Source: Streptomyces sp. SW4 (GTDB lineage Bacteria > Actinomycetota > Actinomycetes > Streptomycetales > Streptomycetaceae). From it: a DNA stretch of 64,000 nucleotides. How positions within the stretch are numbered: the stretch's first letter is position 1; each line of letters begins with the position of its first letter. The notes beneath the pieces are model-generated. The model did not search any database. It was not told the DNA's origin and was given only the letters and a program-made list of their open reading frames with translations. Of this stretch, positions 43,224 to 52,872 are shown in pieces. The DNA lies in assembly GCA_003248315.1 (NCBI GenBank), contig QKWM01000004.1, forward strand, positions 5,205,001-5,269,000. Reading direction: 5' to 3'. Position numbers and translations under genes: made by a program.

Positions 43224-44698
43224 TTGGCCAAGACCCTCCTCGGTGCGCTCTCCAACGCAGCGCGCACCACCGTCGCCAACACCCCCATCCCCTTCACCAG
43301 CCGAGCCGCCACCCACAACGTGTTCGGGCAGCGCCGCGACGCCGAAGCCCAGATGCGCGCCATGAGCGCCGTCGGCACCCTCTTCGCCATCGTCGACCGC
43401 ACCTCCAACGCGACCGCCCTCGTCGACTGGAAGCTCTGGCGCAAGGCCAAGTCCGGCCGCGACGAAGACCGCGAAGAGGTCACCCGGCACGCCGCCCTCG
43501 ACCTGTGGAACAAGCCCAACCCGTTCATGCCACGGCAGGAGTTCGTCGAGGCACAGCAGCAGCACTACGACCTCACCGGCGAAGCCTGGTGGGTCATCGC
43601 CCGCCACCCCGGCGTGACCATCCCGCTGGAAATGTGGCCCGTCCGCCCCGACCGCATCACCCCCGTCCCCGACCGAGAGAAGTTCCTCAAGGGCTACGTG
43701 TACACGTCGCCCGACGGCGAGCAGATCCCCCTCGAACTCAACGAGGTCATCCAGCTACGCCGGCCGTGCCCGTGGGACCCGTACCGCGGTCTGTCGCCGG
43801 TGCTGTCGATCCTCCCGGACCTGGACACCAGCCGGTACGCGGCGGAGTGGTCGCGGGCGTTCTTCATCAACAGCGCGCAGCCGGGCGGGATCATCGAGGT
43901 GCCGCAGCCGCTGTCGGATGATCAGTTCGATGAGTTGCGGGAGCGGTGGAACGAGCAGCACCGCGGCGTCGGGAACGCGCACCGGGTCGCGATCCTGGAG
44001 CACGGCAAGTGGGTCGACCGCACGATCTCGCAGCGCGACATGCAGTTCGTCGAGCTGCGCGGCGCGACCGCCGACCGGGTCCGTGAGGCCTACGGCATCT
44101 CCAAGACCGCCATCGGCGACTTCGAGGACATCAACCGCGCCAGCGCGCTCGCAGCCAAGGGCTGGTTCGCCGAGCAGCAGACCGTCCCAGACTGGAGCGC
44201 ATCAAGGCCGCCCTCAACCACGAGTTGCTGCCCATGTTCGGCCGCGCGGCGGAGGGGCTGGAGTTCGACTACTGCGACCCCGTACCTCCCGACCCCGAGA
44301 CCGAAGCCCAGACCCTCACTGCCCGCGCCGAAGCGGCCGCCGCACTGCGCACCGCGGGCTGGGAGCCGGCCGGGATCCTCTCCGCCGTCGGCTTGCCCGA
44401 GATCCCTTACACCGGCGCCCCGGCCACCATGCCGGCACCGTCGGGCTGGGGTGACGCGGTGGTTGGGCTCCTCGATGACGAGTTCGAGGCCGCGCAGCGG
44501 TGGGTTGTGGTGACCACGGACGACGACGACCGGTGCGGGCCGTGCGCCCGGCAGGACGGGCGGACCTACAAGAACCGGGCGCAGGCGTACCGGGACTATC
44601 CGGGCGGCCAGGGCTACGTGCACTGCGAGGGCGCGAAGTACGGCAACGACTGTCGCTGCCGCGTGGTGAAGCGGGGACGCAAGGGAGAAGGCCAGTGA
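43224..44698 (+). CDS. Portal protein (HK97-type) with C-terminal MuF-like Cys domain
   Basis: TTG 43224 after GAGGAGGGG. The portal body spans about 330 residues: MRAMSAVGTLFAIVDRTSNA, EFVEAQQQHYDLTGEAWWVI, GLSPVLSILPDLDTSRYAAE, SQRDMQFVELRGATADRVRE, FEDINRASALAAKGWFAEQQ. After one restored C near 44188 it continues RLERIKAALNHELLPMFGRA. The last 60 residues (DDRCGPCARQDGRTY, YVHCEGAKYGNDCRCRVV) look like the MuF head-morphogenesis Cys motif, normally a separate protein. About 492 residues. Confidence 0.8.
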
Positions 44699-44967
44699 GC
44701 AAGCACGGCACGCGGACTGGAAATCTCCGCATCGTCAGCACGGGCGGACCAGGCGCTCAGGTCGAACTCGACGGCGAGAACATCGCCAACGCCCTCACCG
44801 GCCTGACCCTTCGAATGGGCGTCGACAGGATGCCGACCGCAACGCTCGACCTCGTCGTCTACGACCTGGGAGCGGAAGCCGAGGTCCGTTTCGAAGTACC
44901 GGACGAGTGCCGGGAACTGCTGGTCCGGCTCGGCTGGACCCCGCCCGCCGAGGAGGCGACGCCGTGA
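44695..44967 (+). CDS. Small beta phage protein between portal and protease
   Basis: 90 residues: GNLRIVSTGGPGAQVELDGE, NIANALTGLTLRMGVDRMPT, ATLDLVVYDLGAEAEVRFEV. Beta-sandwich-like with four-base overlaps on both sides. Unknown; seen in this position in actinophages. Confidence 0.5.
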   Translation: MSKHGTRTGNLRIVSTGGPGAQVELDGENIANALTGLTLRMGVDRMPTATLDLVVYDLGAEAEVRFEVPDECRELLVRLGWTPPAEEATP

Positions 44968-46043
44968 ACATCACGCTGCCCGGGAAAGCGGCCGCCATCA
45001 TGGCCAGCCAGCGCGAGCAGGCCGAGAAGCAACGCGCGCGGCTCGGTGTCGAGGCCCGCTCCTGGTACCGCATCAGCAACGCCGCGGACCCGGACGAGGC
45101 CGAGGTCATGCTGTACGACGAGATCGGCGGCTGGTTCGGCAACACCGCCGACGACCTGATCGCCGAGCTGAAGGGCATCACGTCGCCGCGGATGCGGGTC
45201 CGGATCAACTCTCCGGGCGGGTCGGTGTTCGAAGGCATTGCCATCGCCAACGCGTTGCGCGCGCATCCCGCGTCAGTGACCGTGCAGGTCGACAGCGTCG
45301 CCGCCTCGATCGCCTCTGTCATCGCCATGGCCGGGGACCGCATCGAGATGGCCCCCAACTCCATGATGATGATCCACGACGCGTCCGGCATGGCCTGGGG
45401 CAACGCCGCGGACATGGAGGAGATGGCCGAACTCCTCGACCTCATCAGCGACAACATCGCCGACGCCTACGCCGCGCGCGCGGGCGGCACCCGCGAGCAG
45501 TGGCGCGCCCGGATGCGCGCCGAAACCTGGTACCTGCCCGAAGACGCAGTCGCGAACGGACTCGCCGACGAAGCCGTCCAGGCCCCGAAGACCGGCACCC
45601 CGACCGAGCCCGACGAGGACGACGAGGACGACGAGCCGGACATGGCCCGCGCCTGGGACCTCGCCGCCTACGGCTACCACGGCCCCCGCCGCGAGGGGCA
45701 GCCGAAGACCGAGCCTCCGCTGACCATCAACATCGGCGCGGCCATCGGCGAGGACTTCGTCGAGCAGCTCCGCGCGATCGTCCGCCAGGAGGTCGCCGGC
45801 CAGACCGCGCCCCTGGTGATTGAGGACCCGGCGCCCGCTGAGCCGGTCGCGGAGGCCACGCCCGTCGAACCCGCCCCCGAGACGCCGGCCGCCGAGCCGG
45901 AGCCGGAAAAGCACGCCCCAGCACCCGCAGACGAGTGGGCGGTAGCCACCGCCCACCTCACCCAGGACGAGCCCGACAGGTGGTCGGTGCTGGTCTCCAA
46001 CCTCACCACCACGGCGTCGTCCAGCGCGGCGACGGAAGCCTGA
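44964..46043 (+). CDS. Prohead protease, ClpP-like (S14)
   Basis: About 359 residues. ClpP fold: YDEIGGWFGNTADDLIAELK, VRINSPGGSVFEGIAIANAL, the nucleophile in DSVAASIASVIAMAG, and His in MIHDASGMAWGNA. After the protease (to about residue 220) a long acidic Pro/Glu region leads to a helical end, possibly an in-cis scaffold. It matures the capsid shell. Confidence 0.85.
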   Translation: MNITLPGKAAAIMASQREQAEKQRARLGVEARSWYRISNAADPDEAEVMLYDEIGGWFGNTADDLIAELKGITSPRMRVRINSPGGSVFEGIAIANALRAHPASVTVQVDSVAASIASVIAMAGDRIEMAPNSMMMIHDASGMAWGNAADMEEMAELLDLISDNIADAYAARAGGTREQWRARMRAETWYLPEDAVANGLADEAVQAPKTGTPTEPDEDDEDDEPDMARAWDLAAYGYHGPRREGQPKTEPPLTINIGAAIGEDFVEQLRAIVRQEVAGQTAPLVIEDPAPAEPVAEATPVEPAPETPAAEPEPEKHAPAPADEWAVATAHLTQDEPDRWSVLVSNLTTTASSSAATEA

Positions 46044-46054
46044 AGGAGGCACCT

Positions 46055-47426
46055 GTGGCAACCCCCACCATCCCGCGCAACGCCGACGAACTGGCGGAGA
46101 TGCTCGCGGACCCCAAGCAGGTCAAGAACGTCGTCTCCTCCCCCAGGACCTGACGAAGTTCATCACCGCCTACGCCGAGAAGCAGCAGGGCGACGGCACC
46201 GACCTCAACCGGATCGTCGCCGAGGAGACTCAGCGGCAGTTCGCGCAGATGCTTCGGGACAACGGCTTCGACGCCGACACCAAGGGCGCCGCCGGAGCGA
46301 TCAAGCGCCTCGACCTCGACCCGCAGGCCAAGCGCAAGCCGAACATGCTGATCTCCCACCGGCAGGGAACCGCCCACAACCCGGGTGCCCCGGGCGCCGT
46401 GGTGGACCAGCTGTTCGCGGACGGCATCGACTACGTCCGGAACATCTGGCACAAGAACACCAAGGCCGACGCGGCCAAGCTGGCCGAGCTCCGCAACGCG
46501 GCGAGCAGCGTCAGCCCGGCCGACGGCGGCTTCCTGGTGCCGGAGGTGCTCCGCAGCCAGCTGCTGGAGATCGCGCTGGAGATGGCCGTGGTCCGGCCGC
46601 TCGCCACGGTCGTGCCGATGGACTCCGCGCGCGTCCCGTTCCCGATGATCGACAGCTCGACCAACGCCGGGTCGGTGTTCGGCGGCATGATCACGTACTG
46701 GGGTGAGGAAGGCGCCGCGCTCACCGACTCCAACCCCAGTTCGGGCGGATCGAGCTGGACGCGAAGAAGCTCACGGGCCTCAGCGTGGTCCCGAACGAGC
46801 TGCTCCAGGACTCGATCATCAGCTTCATGGGCCTGCTGGAGCGGCTGTGGCCGCAGGCCCTCGCGTTCGAAGAGGACGCCAAGTTCATGACCGGCACGGG
46901 CGTCGGTGAGCCGCAGGGCTTCCGCGGCGCGCAGAACGAAGCGGCGATCGCCGTGCCCCGGGCCACCACCAACGAGATCAACTACGCGGACGTGGTCAAC
47001 ATGTACGCCCGCATGCTGCCGAGCAGCCTGTCCCGCGCCGTGTGGACCTGCGCCCCCGACGCCCTGCCGCAGCTGCTGCAGATGGCCCTGTCCGTCGGCA
47101 CCGGCGGCAACTCGGTGTTCGTCGTCAACGCCACCGAGGACGTCCCGATGCGCCTGTTCGGCCGGCCGCTCATCGTCACCGAGAAGGGCGGCACCCTCGG
47201 CGCCCGCGGCGACCTCGCCTTCACCGACCTCGGCTACTACCTCGTCGGTGACCGCCAGACCATGACCGCCGACTCCAGCACCGACTGGCAGTTCGGCAGC
47301 GACAAGACCGCGTTCCGCATCATCCAGCGCGTCGACGGCCGCCCCTGGCTGAAGAGCCCGATCACCCCGCAGAACGGCGGGAACACCCTCTCCCCGTTCG
47401 TCGAGCTGAAGGCCGAGACGTCCTGA
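46055..47426 (+). CDS. Major capsid protein (HK97 fold)
   Basis: GTG 46055 after AAGGAGG. N-terminal helical delta region (IPRNADELAEMLADPKQVKN, then DLTKFITAYAEKQQ), then GGFLVPEVLRSQLLEIALEM, PFPMIDSSTNAGSVFGGM, GRIELDAKKLTGLSVVPNEL and GTGVGEPQGFRGAQN: the classical HK97 capsid order. Losses near 46143 and 46737 break the frame; one C each restores it. About 457 residues. Confidence 0.85.
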
Positions 47427-47473
47427 CCCGGGGTCAGGGACTCTCCACCACTCCCGGAAAGGACACCACTCCC

Positions 47474-47989
47474 ATGGCCATGGAAGCACTCGGCCGCCTG
47501 GTCGACATCTCGACCGGGTTCACCCCCGTCGACCTCGCGACCGCCGGCGCCACCGGCAAGCGCGTCTCGCTCCGCAACGCGGGCGGCGTCCTCATCCTCG
47601 TGTCGCTGGCCGCTGCCGCGTCCGGCACCGAGAGCGTCACGCTCACCCTGCAGGAGCACACCGCGGCGTCGGCCGGCACCAGCCAGAACCTCGCCGTCAT
47701 CGACCACTACTACCGCAAGGCCGAGGCCACCCTCGACGGCGACGAGCAGTGGACCCGCGTCACCCAGGCCGCCGCCGCGACGGTCACCGTCGCCGGCGCG
47801 ACCTACGCCACGCAAGAGGTGCTCATCGCGATCGAGGTGCAGAACACGTCCCTGTCGGACGGCTTCGACTACATCTCGCTGAACGCCTCCGACCCGGGCA
47901 CGGTCGCCCGGATCGGCGAGTGCCACTACATCCTGCGCGACCTCATGGCCCAGCGGGCTCCGGCCAAGCTCGCGGCGCCGCTGTCCTGA
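47474..47989 (+). CDS. Head decoration-like protein
   Basis: 171 residues: FTPVDLATAGATGKRVSLRN, VLILVSLAAAASGTESVTLT, beta-rich throughout. Directly after the capsid gene, the usual place of decoration or head fibre proteins in actinophages. Confidence 0.6.
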   Translation: MAMEALGRLVDISTGFTPVDLATAGATGKRVSLRNAGGVLILVSLAAAASGTESVTLTLQEHTAASAGTSQNLAVIDHYYRKAEATLDGDEQWTRVTQAAAATVTVAGATYATQEVLIAIEVQNTSLSDGFDYISLNASDPGTVARIGECHYILRDLMAQRAPAKLAAPLS

Positions 47990-48168
47990 TGGCGCTGTGG
48001 CGCTGCACCGGGTGCACCACCCGCTACGCGGTGGGTGCACCCGGTGCCCGTGGTGCGGGTCCCGGGAGCACGTAGAGGACGGAGAGGACATGGGCAAGAT
48101 CACGCGGCTCGGTGGGCCGTCCAACGCGGCTGCCGGCGAACAGACGGCTGTCGCCGTCGAGGGAGTGA
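47989..48168 (+). CDS. Small zinc-ribbon protein of the head operon
   Basis: MALWRCTGCTTRYAVGAPRC then PWCGSREHVEDGED after one restored base near 48048: two CxxC pairs of a zinc ribbon, then VAVEG. As printed it stops early at 48075. End set at a TGA overlapping the next GTG, which needs a further indel. Confidence 0.5.
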
Positions 48169-48379
48169 GGCGCCATCAGCTTCGAGCAGCTCCGAGACAT
48201 CCTCCAAGCAGCAGCCGACTACGTCCGCGAAGAGCGAGAAGCCCCGCCCGTCGCGTGCCCGAACGACGGGGAACCGCTCCGCACGGGCCCGGACGGCGAG
48301 CTCTACTGCAGCTGGGACGGATGGCGGCCAGACGGACGGCGAGTCGGAGACCGACTCCGCCTCTGAGACGGACGCGTAG
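48165..48379 (+). CDS. Small Cys-pair protein of the head operon
   Basis: ISFEQLRDILQAAADYVREE then VACPNDGEPLRTGPDGELYC and WDGW. Two Cys about 20 apart fit a zinc or disulfide pair. The tail is uncertain: either a stop at 48366 or, after an indel, an acidic end at 48379 overlapping the next GTG. Commonly seen upstream of connector genes in actinophages. Confidence 0.5.
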
Positions 48380-48787
48380 TGGGCGCCTACCGGAACACGG
48401 AGCTGTTCAGGGCCACCGGCCTGACCCTGAACAGCACCACCGACCACATCACCGCCGGGATCACCAACGCCACGACCGGCCTGACCGGGCCGATCGACGT
48501 CTCCCGGATCAGCAACGGCCTGCTGATCGTCACCGTCGCCAACGCCCCGACCGGCACCAGCCCGACGCTGGCCGTGTTCTTCGACGTCCTGGACGCGACC
48601 GGCACCACCTGGGTGCAGACCTCGCCGGCCACGTCGATCGGCGGGGCCCTGGTGTCGTCGGCGGGCTTCACCTACGGCGTGATCAACAACGGCTACGTGC
48701 TGACGAACCGCGGCCGGATCCGGTGGGAGGTCGGCGGCACCACCCGTCCTTCACCGGGTGAGCTTCAGCATCCACGGCCGGCCCTGA
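48379..48787 (+). CDS. Beta-rich head/decoration-like protein
   Basis: VGAYRNTELFRATGLTLNST, GLLIVTVANAPTGTSPTLAV, FFDVLDATGTTWVQTSPATS. With single bases restored near 48735 and 48765 it ends FTGVSFSIHGRP at 48787. About 137 residues. The repeated strand pattern resembles the C-terminal domain of the tail protein at 50719, so a shared surface domain is possible. Confidence 0.5.
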
Positions 48788-48820
48788 CCAGCAGCAGACG
48801 ACACGAGAGGAGGTGAGGAG

Positions 48821-49877
48821 ATGGACCCGGTGTACGCCACCCGCGAGGAGGTACAGCGTGCCCTTGACGTGGAGCCGACGGCACGGTCGGCGCGGCAGAT
48901 CGACCGCGCCCTGCAGTCCGCGTCCCGCAGCGTCGACGCGTTGTGTCACCGCCGGTTCTTCCCGTGGCAGGGCGTCCGCCGGTTCGACTGGCCGGACAGC
49001 CAGTACCGGCCATCGTGGCGACTGTGGCTCGACGACAACGAGCTGATCTCCCTCACCTCCCTCACCAGCGGCGGACAGACCATCGCCACCGGCGACGTGC
49101 TGCTCTACCCGGCCGGCGGCCCGCCCTACAACCGGATCGAGACCAGCCTCGGTAGCAGCGCTGCGTTCGGCGGCGGGGACACCCACCAGCAGGACATCGC
49201 CATCACCGGCCTGTGGGCTACCGGGACGACGAGACGACCGCCGGCGCCCTCGCTGGGGCGGTGGCCACGACGACGGCCGGCACGCTGACGGTGGACGGCC
49301 GGACCTCGGCGGCGGTCGGGGTCGGCTCCGTGCTGCGGGTCGGGTCGGAGCGGATGCTCGTGACCGGCCGCACCATGGCCGCGACCGGGCAGACCCTCGC
49401 CGCCGACCTGACCGTGCAGAAGAAGGACGTCACGGTCACGGTCGCGGACGCCTCCGGGTTCGCGGTCGACGAGACCGTCCTCATCGACGCCGAGCGCATG
49501 CTGATCGTGGACATCGCCGGGAACACCCTGATCGTGGAGCGGGCTGTGGACGGCTCCGTGCTGGCCGCGCACACGACCGGCGCCGCCCTGTACGCCCGCG
49601 GGCCCTCACGGTGACTCGCGGCGCGCTCGGCACCACGGCCGCCACCCACACGTCCGGTGCTGCCGTGTACCGGTGGGAGCCGCCCGGCCTGGTTCACGAC
49701 CTCACGATCGCGGAGGCGATCACCCGGATCGGGAACGAGGTCTCCGGCTACGCCCGGTCCCGGAAGACCGGCGATGGCGGGTCGAGCGAGCGGATCAAGG
49801 CGGCGCAGGACCTCCCCGACCTGAGGACCGCGGTGTACGCGGCCCTCGGCCGGAAGGCCCGGGTGAGGTCGGTATGA
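48821..49877 (+). CDS. Head-tail connector (Ad1-like) protein
   Basis: MDPVYATREEVQRALDVEPT, RALQSASRSVDALCHRRFFP: the helical start of connector proteins. After restored bases near 49218 and 49598 the protein continues through a Thr/Ala/Val-rich beta insert (ADLTVQKKDVTVTVADASGF) and returns to a helical end LTIAEAITRIGNEVSGYARS. About 352 residues. Two pieces end in separate apparent stops as printed. Confidence 0.6.
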
Positions 49878-50260
49878 GCATCACGATCGACTTCGACGGG
49901 CCCCTGTTCGACGGGCGTGCCGAGCGCGCCATGCAGGCCGCGGCGGACGACGCCCGCGAGGACATCGCCGAGTACGCCGAGACCCACGCCCTGACCCTGA
50001 TGGGCTTCGCGTTCCGGCACCCCACCGGCTACTACGAGTCCCGCGTCACCACAACCCGCGTCAGCGGCGAGGTGTCCCTGGTCCACGACCAGGGCGTCAT
50101 CTACGGGCCGTGGCTCGAAGGCGTCGGCTCCCGCAACTCCCCGGTCACCCGGTTCCCCGGTTACTGGCACTGGAAGCGCACCAAGGGCGCCGTCGCCGCC
50201 CGGGGCCCGCAGATCGCTGAGCAGGCCGTCCGCCGTCACCTCCCTGAGATGGGCGGGTGA
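49874..50260 (+). CDS. Head closure/tail completion (HK97 gp10-like) protein
   Basis: 128 residues: MSITIDFDGPLFDGRAERAM, RHPTGYYESRVTTTRVSGEV, VIYGPWLEGVGSRNSPVTRF. The YGPWLEG...RFPGY pattern is common to actinophage tail-completion proteins. Overlaps both neighbours. Confidence 0.6.
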   Translation: MSITIDFDGPLFDGRAERAMQAAADDAREDIAEYAETHALTLMGFAFRHPTGYYESRVTTTRVSGEVSLVHDQGVIYGPWLEGVGSRNSPVTRFPGYWHWKRTKGAVAARGPQIAEQAVRRHLPEMGG

Positions 50261-50722
50261 CCGGTATGGCCCTCAGCATCGACAGCCTCCTCGACGCCGT
50301 CATCTCCCACGCCTCCGCCTCCGGCTGGTTCGGAGCCGTCAACGGACACGAGCCGCTGCAACCGTCCCGAGCGGCGGCATCACCGCCGGCGTGTGGGTGG
50401 ACGGCATCCGCCCGCTCCGGGCGTCGGGTCTGGCCTCGGTGTCGGCGGTCGTGGTGTTCAACGTGATGCTGTACCAGTCCACGCAGATGCAGCCGCTGGA
50501 CGCCCTCGACCCCGAGATGGTCCACGCCGTGGACGACCTGTGCACCGCGTACTGCGGCGACTTCACCCTTGGCGGCCTCGCCCGCCAGGTCGACATCTTC
50601 GGCGCGCACGGCCAGGCCCTCGACGTCCGCGCGGGCTACCTCGTGCAGGACGGCACCCGGCAGCGCGTCATGACGATCACCCTGCCCGTCGTAGTCAACG
50701 ATCTCTGGACGGAGGCCCATGA
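50257..50722 (+). CDS. Tail terminator-like protein
   Basis: VTGMALSIDSLLDAVISHAS, with one C restored near 50372, then ITAGVWVDGIRPLRASGLAS, VSAVVVFNVMLYQSTQMQPL. The end EAP with TGA 50720-50722 needs one more C near 50716. About 155 residues in the right place for the tail terminator. Overlaps the next ATG. Confidence 0.6.
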
Positions 50723-51467
50723 AGCAAAGCGGGCTCGGCGACAACCTGTACATCGGGGCTACGACCTCTCCGGCGACATCCAAGCCGTCGGCAACATCGG
50801 CGGCGGCCCCGCCCCCCTCGACTTCACCGGCATCAACAAGTCCGCCCACGAGCGGAAGGGCGGCCGACGTGATGGCCGGCTGCAGGTGACCACGTTCTTC
50901 AACCCGGGGCCGGCGGCGGATGCGGCGCACAAGGTGCTGTCGGTGCTGCCGCGCACGGACGTGACCGCCATGTACTGCCGCGGCACCGCGCTCGGCGCTC
51001 CGTCGGCGAACCTCGTCGGCAAGCAGATCGGGTACGACGGTACCCGCGGCGACGACGGCAGCTTCACCTTCGGCGTGGAGATGCAGTCCAACTCCTACAC
51101 CGTGGAGTGGGGCCGGCTGCTGACCGCGGGGAAGCGCACGGACACCACGGCCACGAACGGCACCAGCGTGGACTTCGGGACCGGGTCGACTGCGTTCGGG
51201 CTGCAGGCGTACCTGCACGTGTTCGCGTTCACCGGCACGAGCGTGACGGTGAAGGTCCAGCAGTCTTCAGACAACGGTGGCGCGGACGCGTGGGCGGACG
51301 TCATCGGCGGCACGTTCGCTGCGGCCACGGCGGTGGGCGCGCAGCGGATCCAGACGGCGCGGAACCAGACCGTGGAGCGGTACCTGCGCGTCGTGACCAG
51401 CGGAACTTTCACCAACGCCGTGTTCGCGGTGTCGGTGATCCGGAACGACGTGGCGGTGACCTACTGA
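50719..51467 (+). CDS. Major tail tube protein with C-terminal surface domain
   Basis: MKQSGLGDNLYIGGYDLSGD (one G restored near 50757), then GINKSAHERKGGRRDGRLQV, TTFFNPGPAADAAHKVLSVL: the phage major tail protein start. A C-terminal beta domain (LQAYLHVFAFTGTSVTVKVQ, QTVERYLRVVTSGTFTNAVF) is likely a decorating domain on the tube. About 249 residues. Confidence 0.75.
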
Positions 51468-51904
51468 TGCAGCGTCCTGTGAACCGTATCGACCCGAACC
51501 TGCCCGTGCAGGCGTACCAGACGTACCAGATCACCCGCCGCCGGGACACGAAGATCAAGGCGGTGTGCGAGCAGGTCGACTGCCCGCAGTGGCGGCACGG
51601 CTGGGACTCCGTCATCGACGAGCGCACCGAGCTGGGCAAGGCGCAGGCCGCCTACATCCGCGGCCAGTCGCGGCGCACCTTCCGCGAGACCCGCACCGGC
51701 GACGGCCTGACCGTTTTCCGGTTCGAGTCCGGGCAGCGCTGCTTCGCGGACCACCAGACCGTGCCGGAGCTGTACCTCGTCCGCGACGGGGACTGGCGCG
51801 GCAACCCCACCGGCCGGAAACGCACACACACCCGTCCGCAGGACTGGGTTGAGGACTTCGGCGAGAACCAGCTCCGGCTCGTCGACCAGCAGAAGAAGGG
51901 ATAA
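51467..51904 (+). CDS. Conserved tail-region protein
   Basis: 145 residues: QAYQTYQITRRRDTKIKAVC, VDCPQWRHGWDSVIDERTEL, FRFESGQRCFADHQTVPELY. Three spaced Cys and a VEDFGENQ end. Found between tail genes in Streptomyces phages; unknown. Confidence 0.55.
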   Translation: MQRPVNRIDPNLPVQAYQTYQITRRRDTKIKAVCEQVDCPQWRHGWDSVIDERTELGKAQAAYIRGQSRRTFRETRTGDGLTVFRFESGQRCFADHQTVPELYLVRDGDWRGNPTGRKRTHTRPQDWVEDFGENQLRLVDQQKKG

Positions 51905-51909
51905 CGGCC

Positions 51910-52323
51910 ATGGCCAAGGAGAGCGGTCTCGGCTGGAGCGTGTGCTCGGTCGACGATGCAGCGGGCACGCCCCGCGCGATCGTCAACGACGTCACGAACC
52001 TCCAGTTCGCCACCCCCCGCGGCGTCCAGGACGCCACCGGTATCGACAAGTCGGCCTACGAGCGGATCCTGCTCCTCGCCGACTTCAGCATCACCCTGAA
52101 CGGCGTCTTCAACGACGCCGCCAACGCGAGCCACGACGTCTTCAAGACCGTGCCCTCCACCAGCGTGGCGCGCACCACCACCCTCACCGTGTCCGGACAG
52201 ACCCTCGCCAACGAGTGCCTGTACACGGACTACCCGCTCACCCGCGCCGACTCCGGCGAACTGACCTGGTCGGTGCCCGGCGTCCTGTCGGACGGCACCG
52301 TCCCCACCTGGACCGCAGCCTAA
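51910..52323 (+). CDS. Second tail tube-like protein
   Basis: 137 residues: MAKESGLGWSVCSVDDAAGT, DATGIDKSAYERILLLADFS, ITLNGVFNDAANASHDVFKT. The GIDKSAYER motif parallels GINKSAHER of the protein at 50719, so the two are related; one is probably the tube and the other a tail-end or duplicated tube protein. Confidence 0.65.
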   Translation: MAKESGLGWSVCSVDDAAGTPRAIVNDVTNLQFATPRGVQDATGIDKSAYERILLLADFSITLNGVFNDAANASHDVFKTVPSTSVARTTTLTVSGQTLANECLYTDYPLTRADSGELTWSVPGVLSDGTVPTWTAA

Positions 52324-52336
52324 GAAGGGGGCACGC

Positions 52337-52729
52337 ATGGGCTACCGACCCAAGCGCCGGATCTTCCGGCTCGACTTCGAGGGCACCGACTACGAGGGCC
52401 TCGAAGTCAGCATGCGAGGCCTCACCGTCGGCGAGGAACTCGAACTCAACGACCTCCGGCGCCGCGAAGGCGCCGTCGTCCGCTGGTTCGAGATCCTCAC
52501 CGGGCTCCTCGTCGAATGGAACGTCGAAGACGAGCAGGGCCAGCCGGTGCCGACCACGTTCGACGGCGTCCGCACCCAGGACAGCGCCCTGGTGACGGCC
52601 ATCCTCGACGCGCTCCAGACGGCAGCAAGCGGGGTCTCCGACCCTTTGCCGCAGGCCTCGCCCGCTGGCGAACCGTCGGAGGTGGCGTCCATTCCGATGG
52701 CACCCCTCTCCGAGAGCCGAGCGAGCTGA
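52337..52729 (+). CDS. Tail assembly chaperone G-type protein
   Basis: 130 residues: KRRIFRLDFEGTDYEGLEVS, MRGLTVGEELELNDLRRREG, WFEILTGLLVEWNVEDEQGQ, the profile of lambda gpG-like chaperones, between tail tube and tape measure. Its 3' end overlaps the -1 frame that continues to 52872. Codon third positions stay GC-rich in this frame after the shift site, supporting genuine coding here. Confidence 0.75.
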   Translation: MGYRPKRRIFRLDFEGTDYEGLEVSMRGLTVGEELELNDLRRREGAVVRWFEILTGLLVEWNVEDEQGQPVPTTFDGVRTQDSALVTAILDALQTAASGVSDPLPQASPAGEPSEVASIPMAPLSESRAS

Positions 52730-52872
52730 GCCGAGCCCGCATCATCCTGCGGCTCTGCCGCGAATTCCACTGCCTGCCGTCCCAGCTCATGGACGAGCCG
52801 GCAGAGCTGCTGCAACTGCTGCTGATCGAGCAGCTCGGAACACCTGATGAGGGAGGTGTTGACGGTGGGTAA
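52337..52872 (+). CDS. Tail assembly chaperone G-T fusion (by -1 frameshift)
   Basis: Reading switches from the 52337 frame to the -1 frame at 52642-52648, giving a C-terminal part with LREPSELSRARIILRLCREF and MDEPAELLQLLLIEQLGTPD. That is the typical gpT-like helical domain that follows gpG in siphoviruses. Product about 178 residues; the minor product needed for tape measure folding. Confidence 0.65.
52642..52648 (+). other. CCCTTTG slippery heptamer
   Basis: In the zero frame it reads gaC-CCT-TTG, exactly the X-XXY-YYZ register; slipping one base back gives CCC-TTT and opens the downstream frame. The caution is that a lost C from a CCCC run would look the same in this error-prone sequence. 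Confidence 0.6.
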
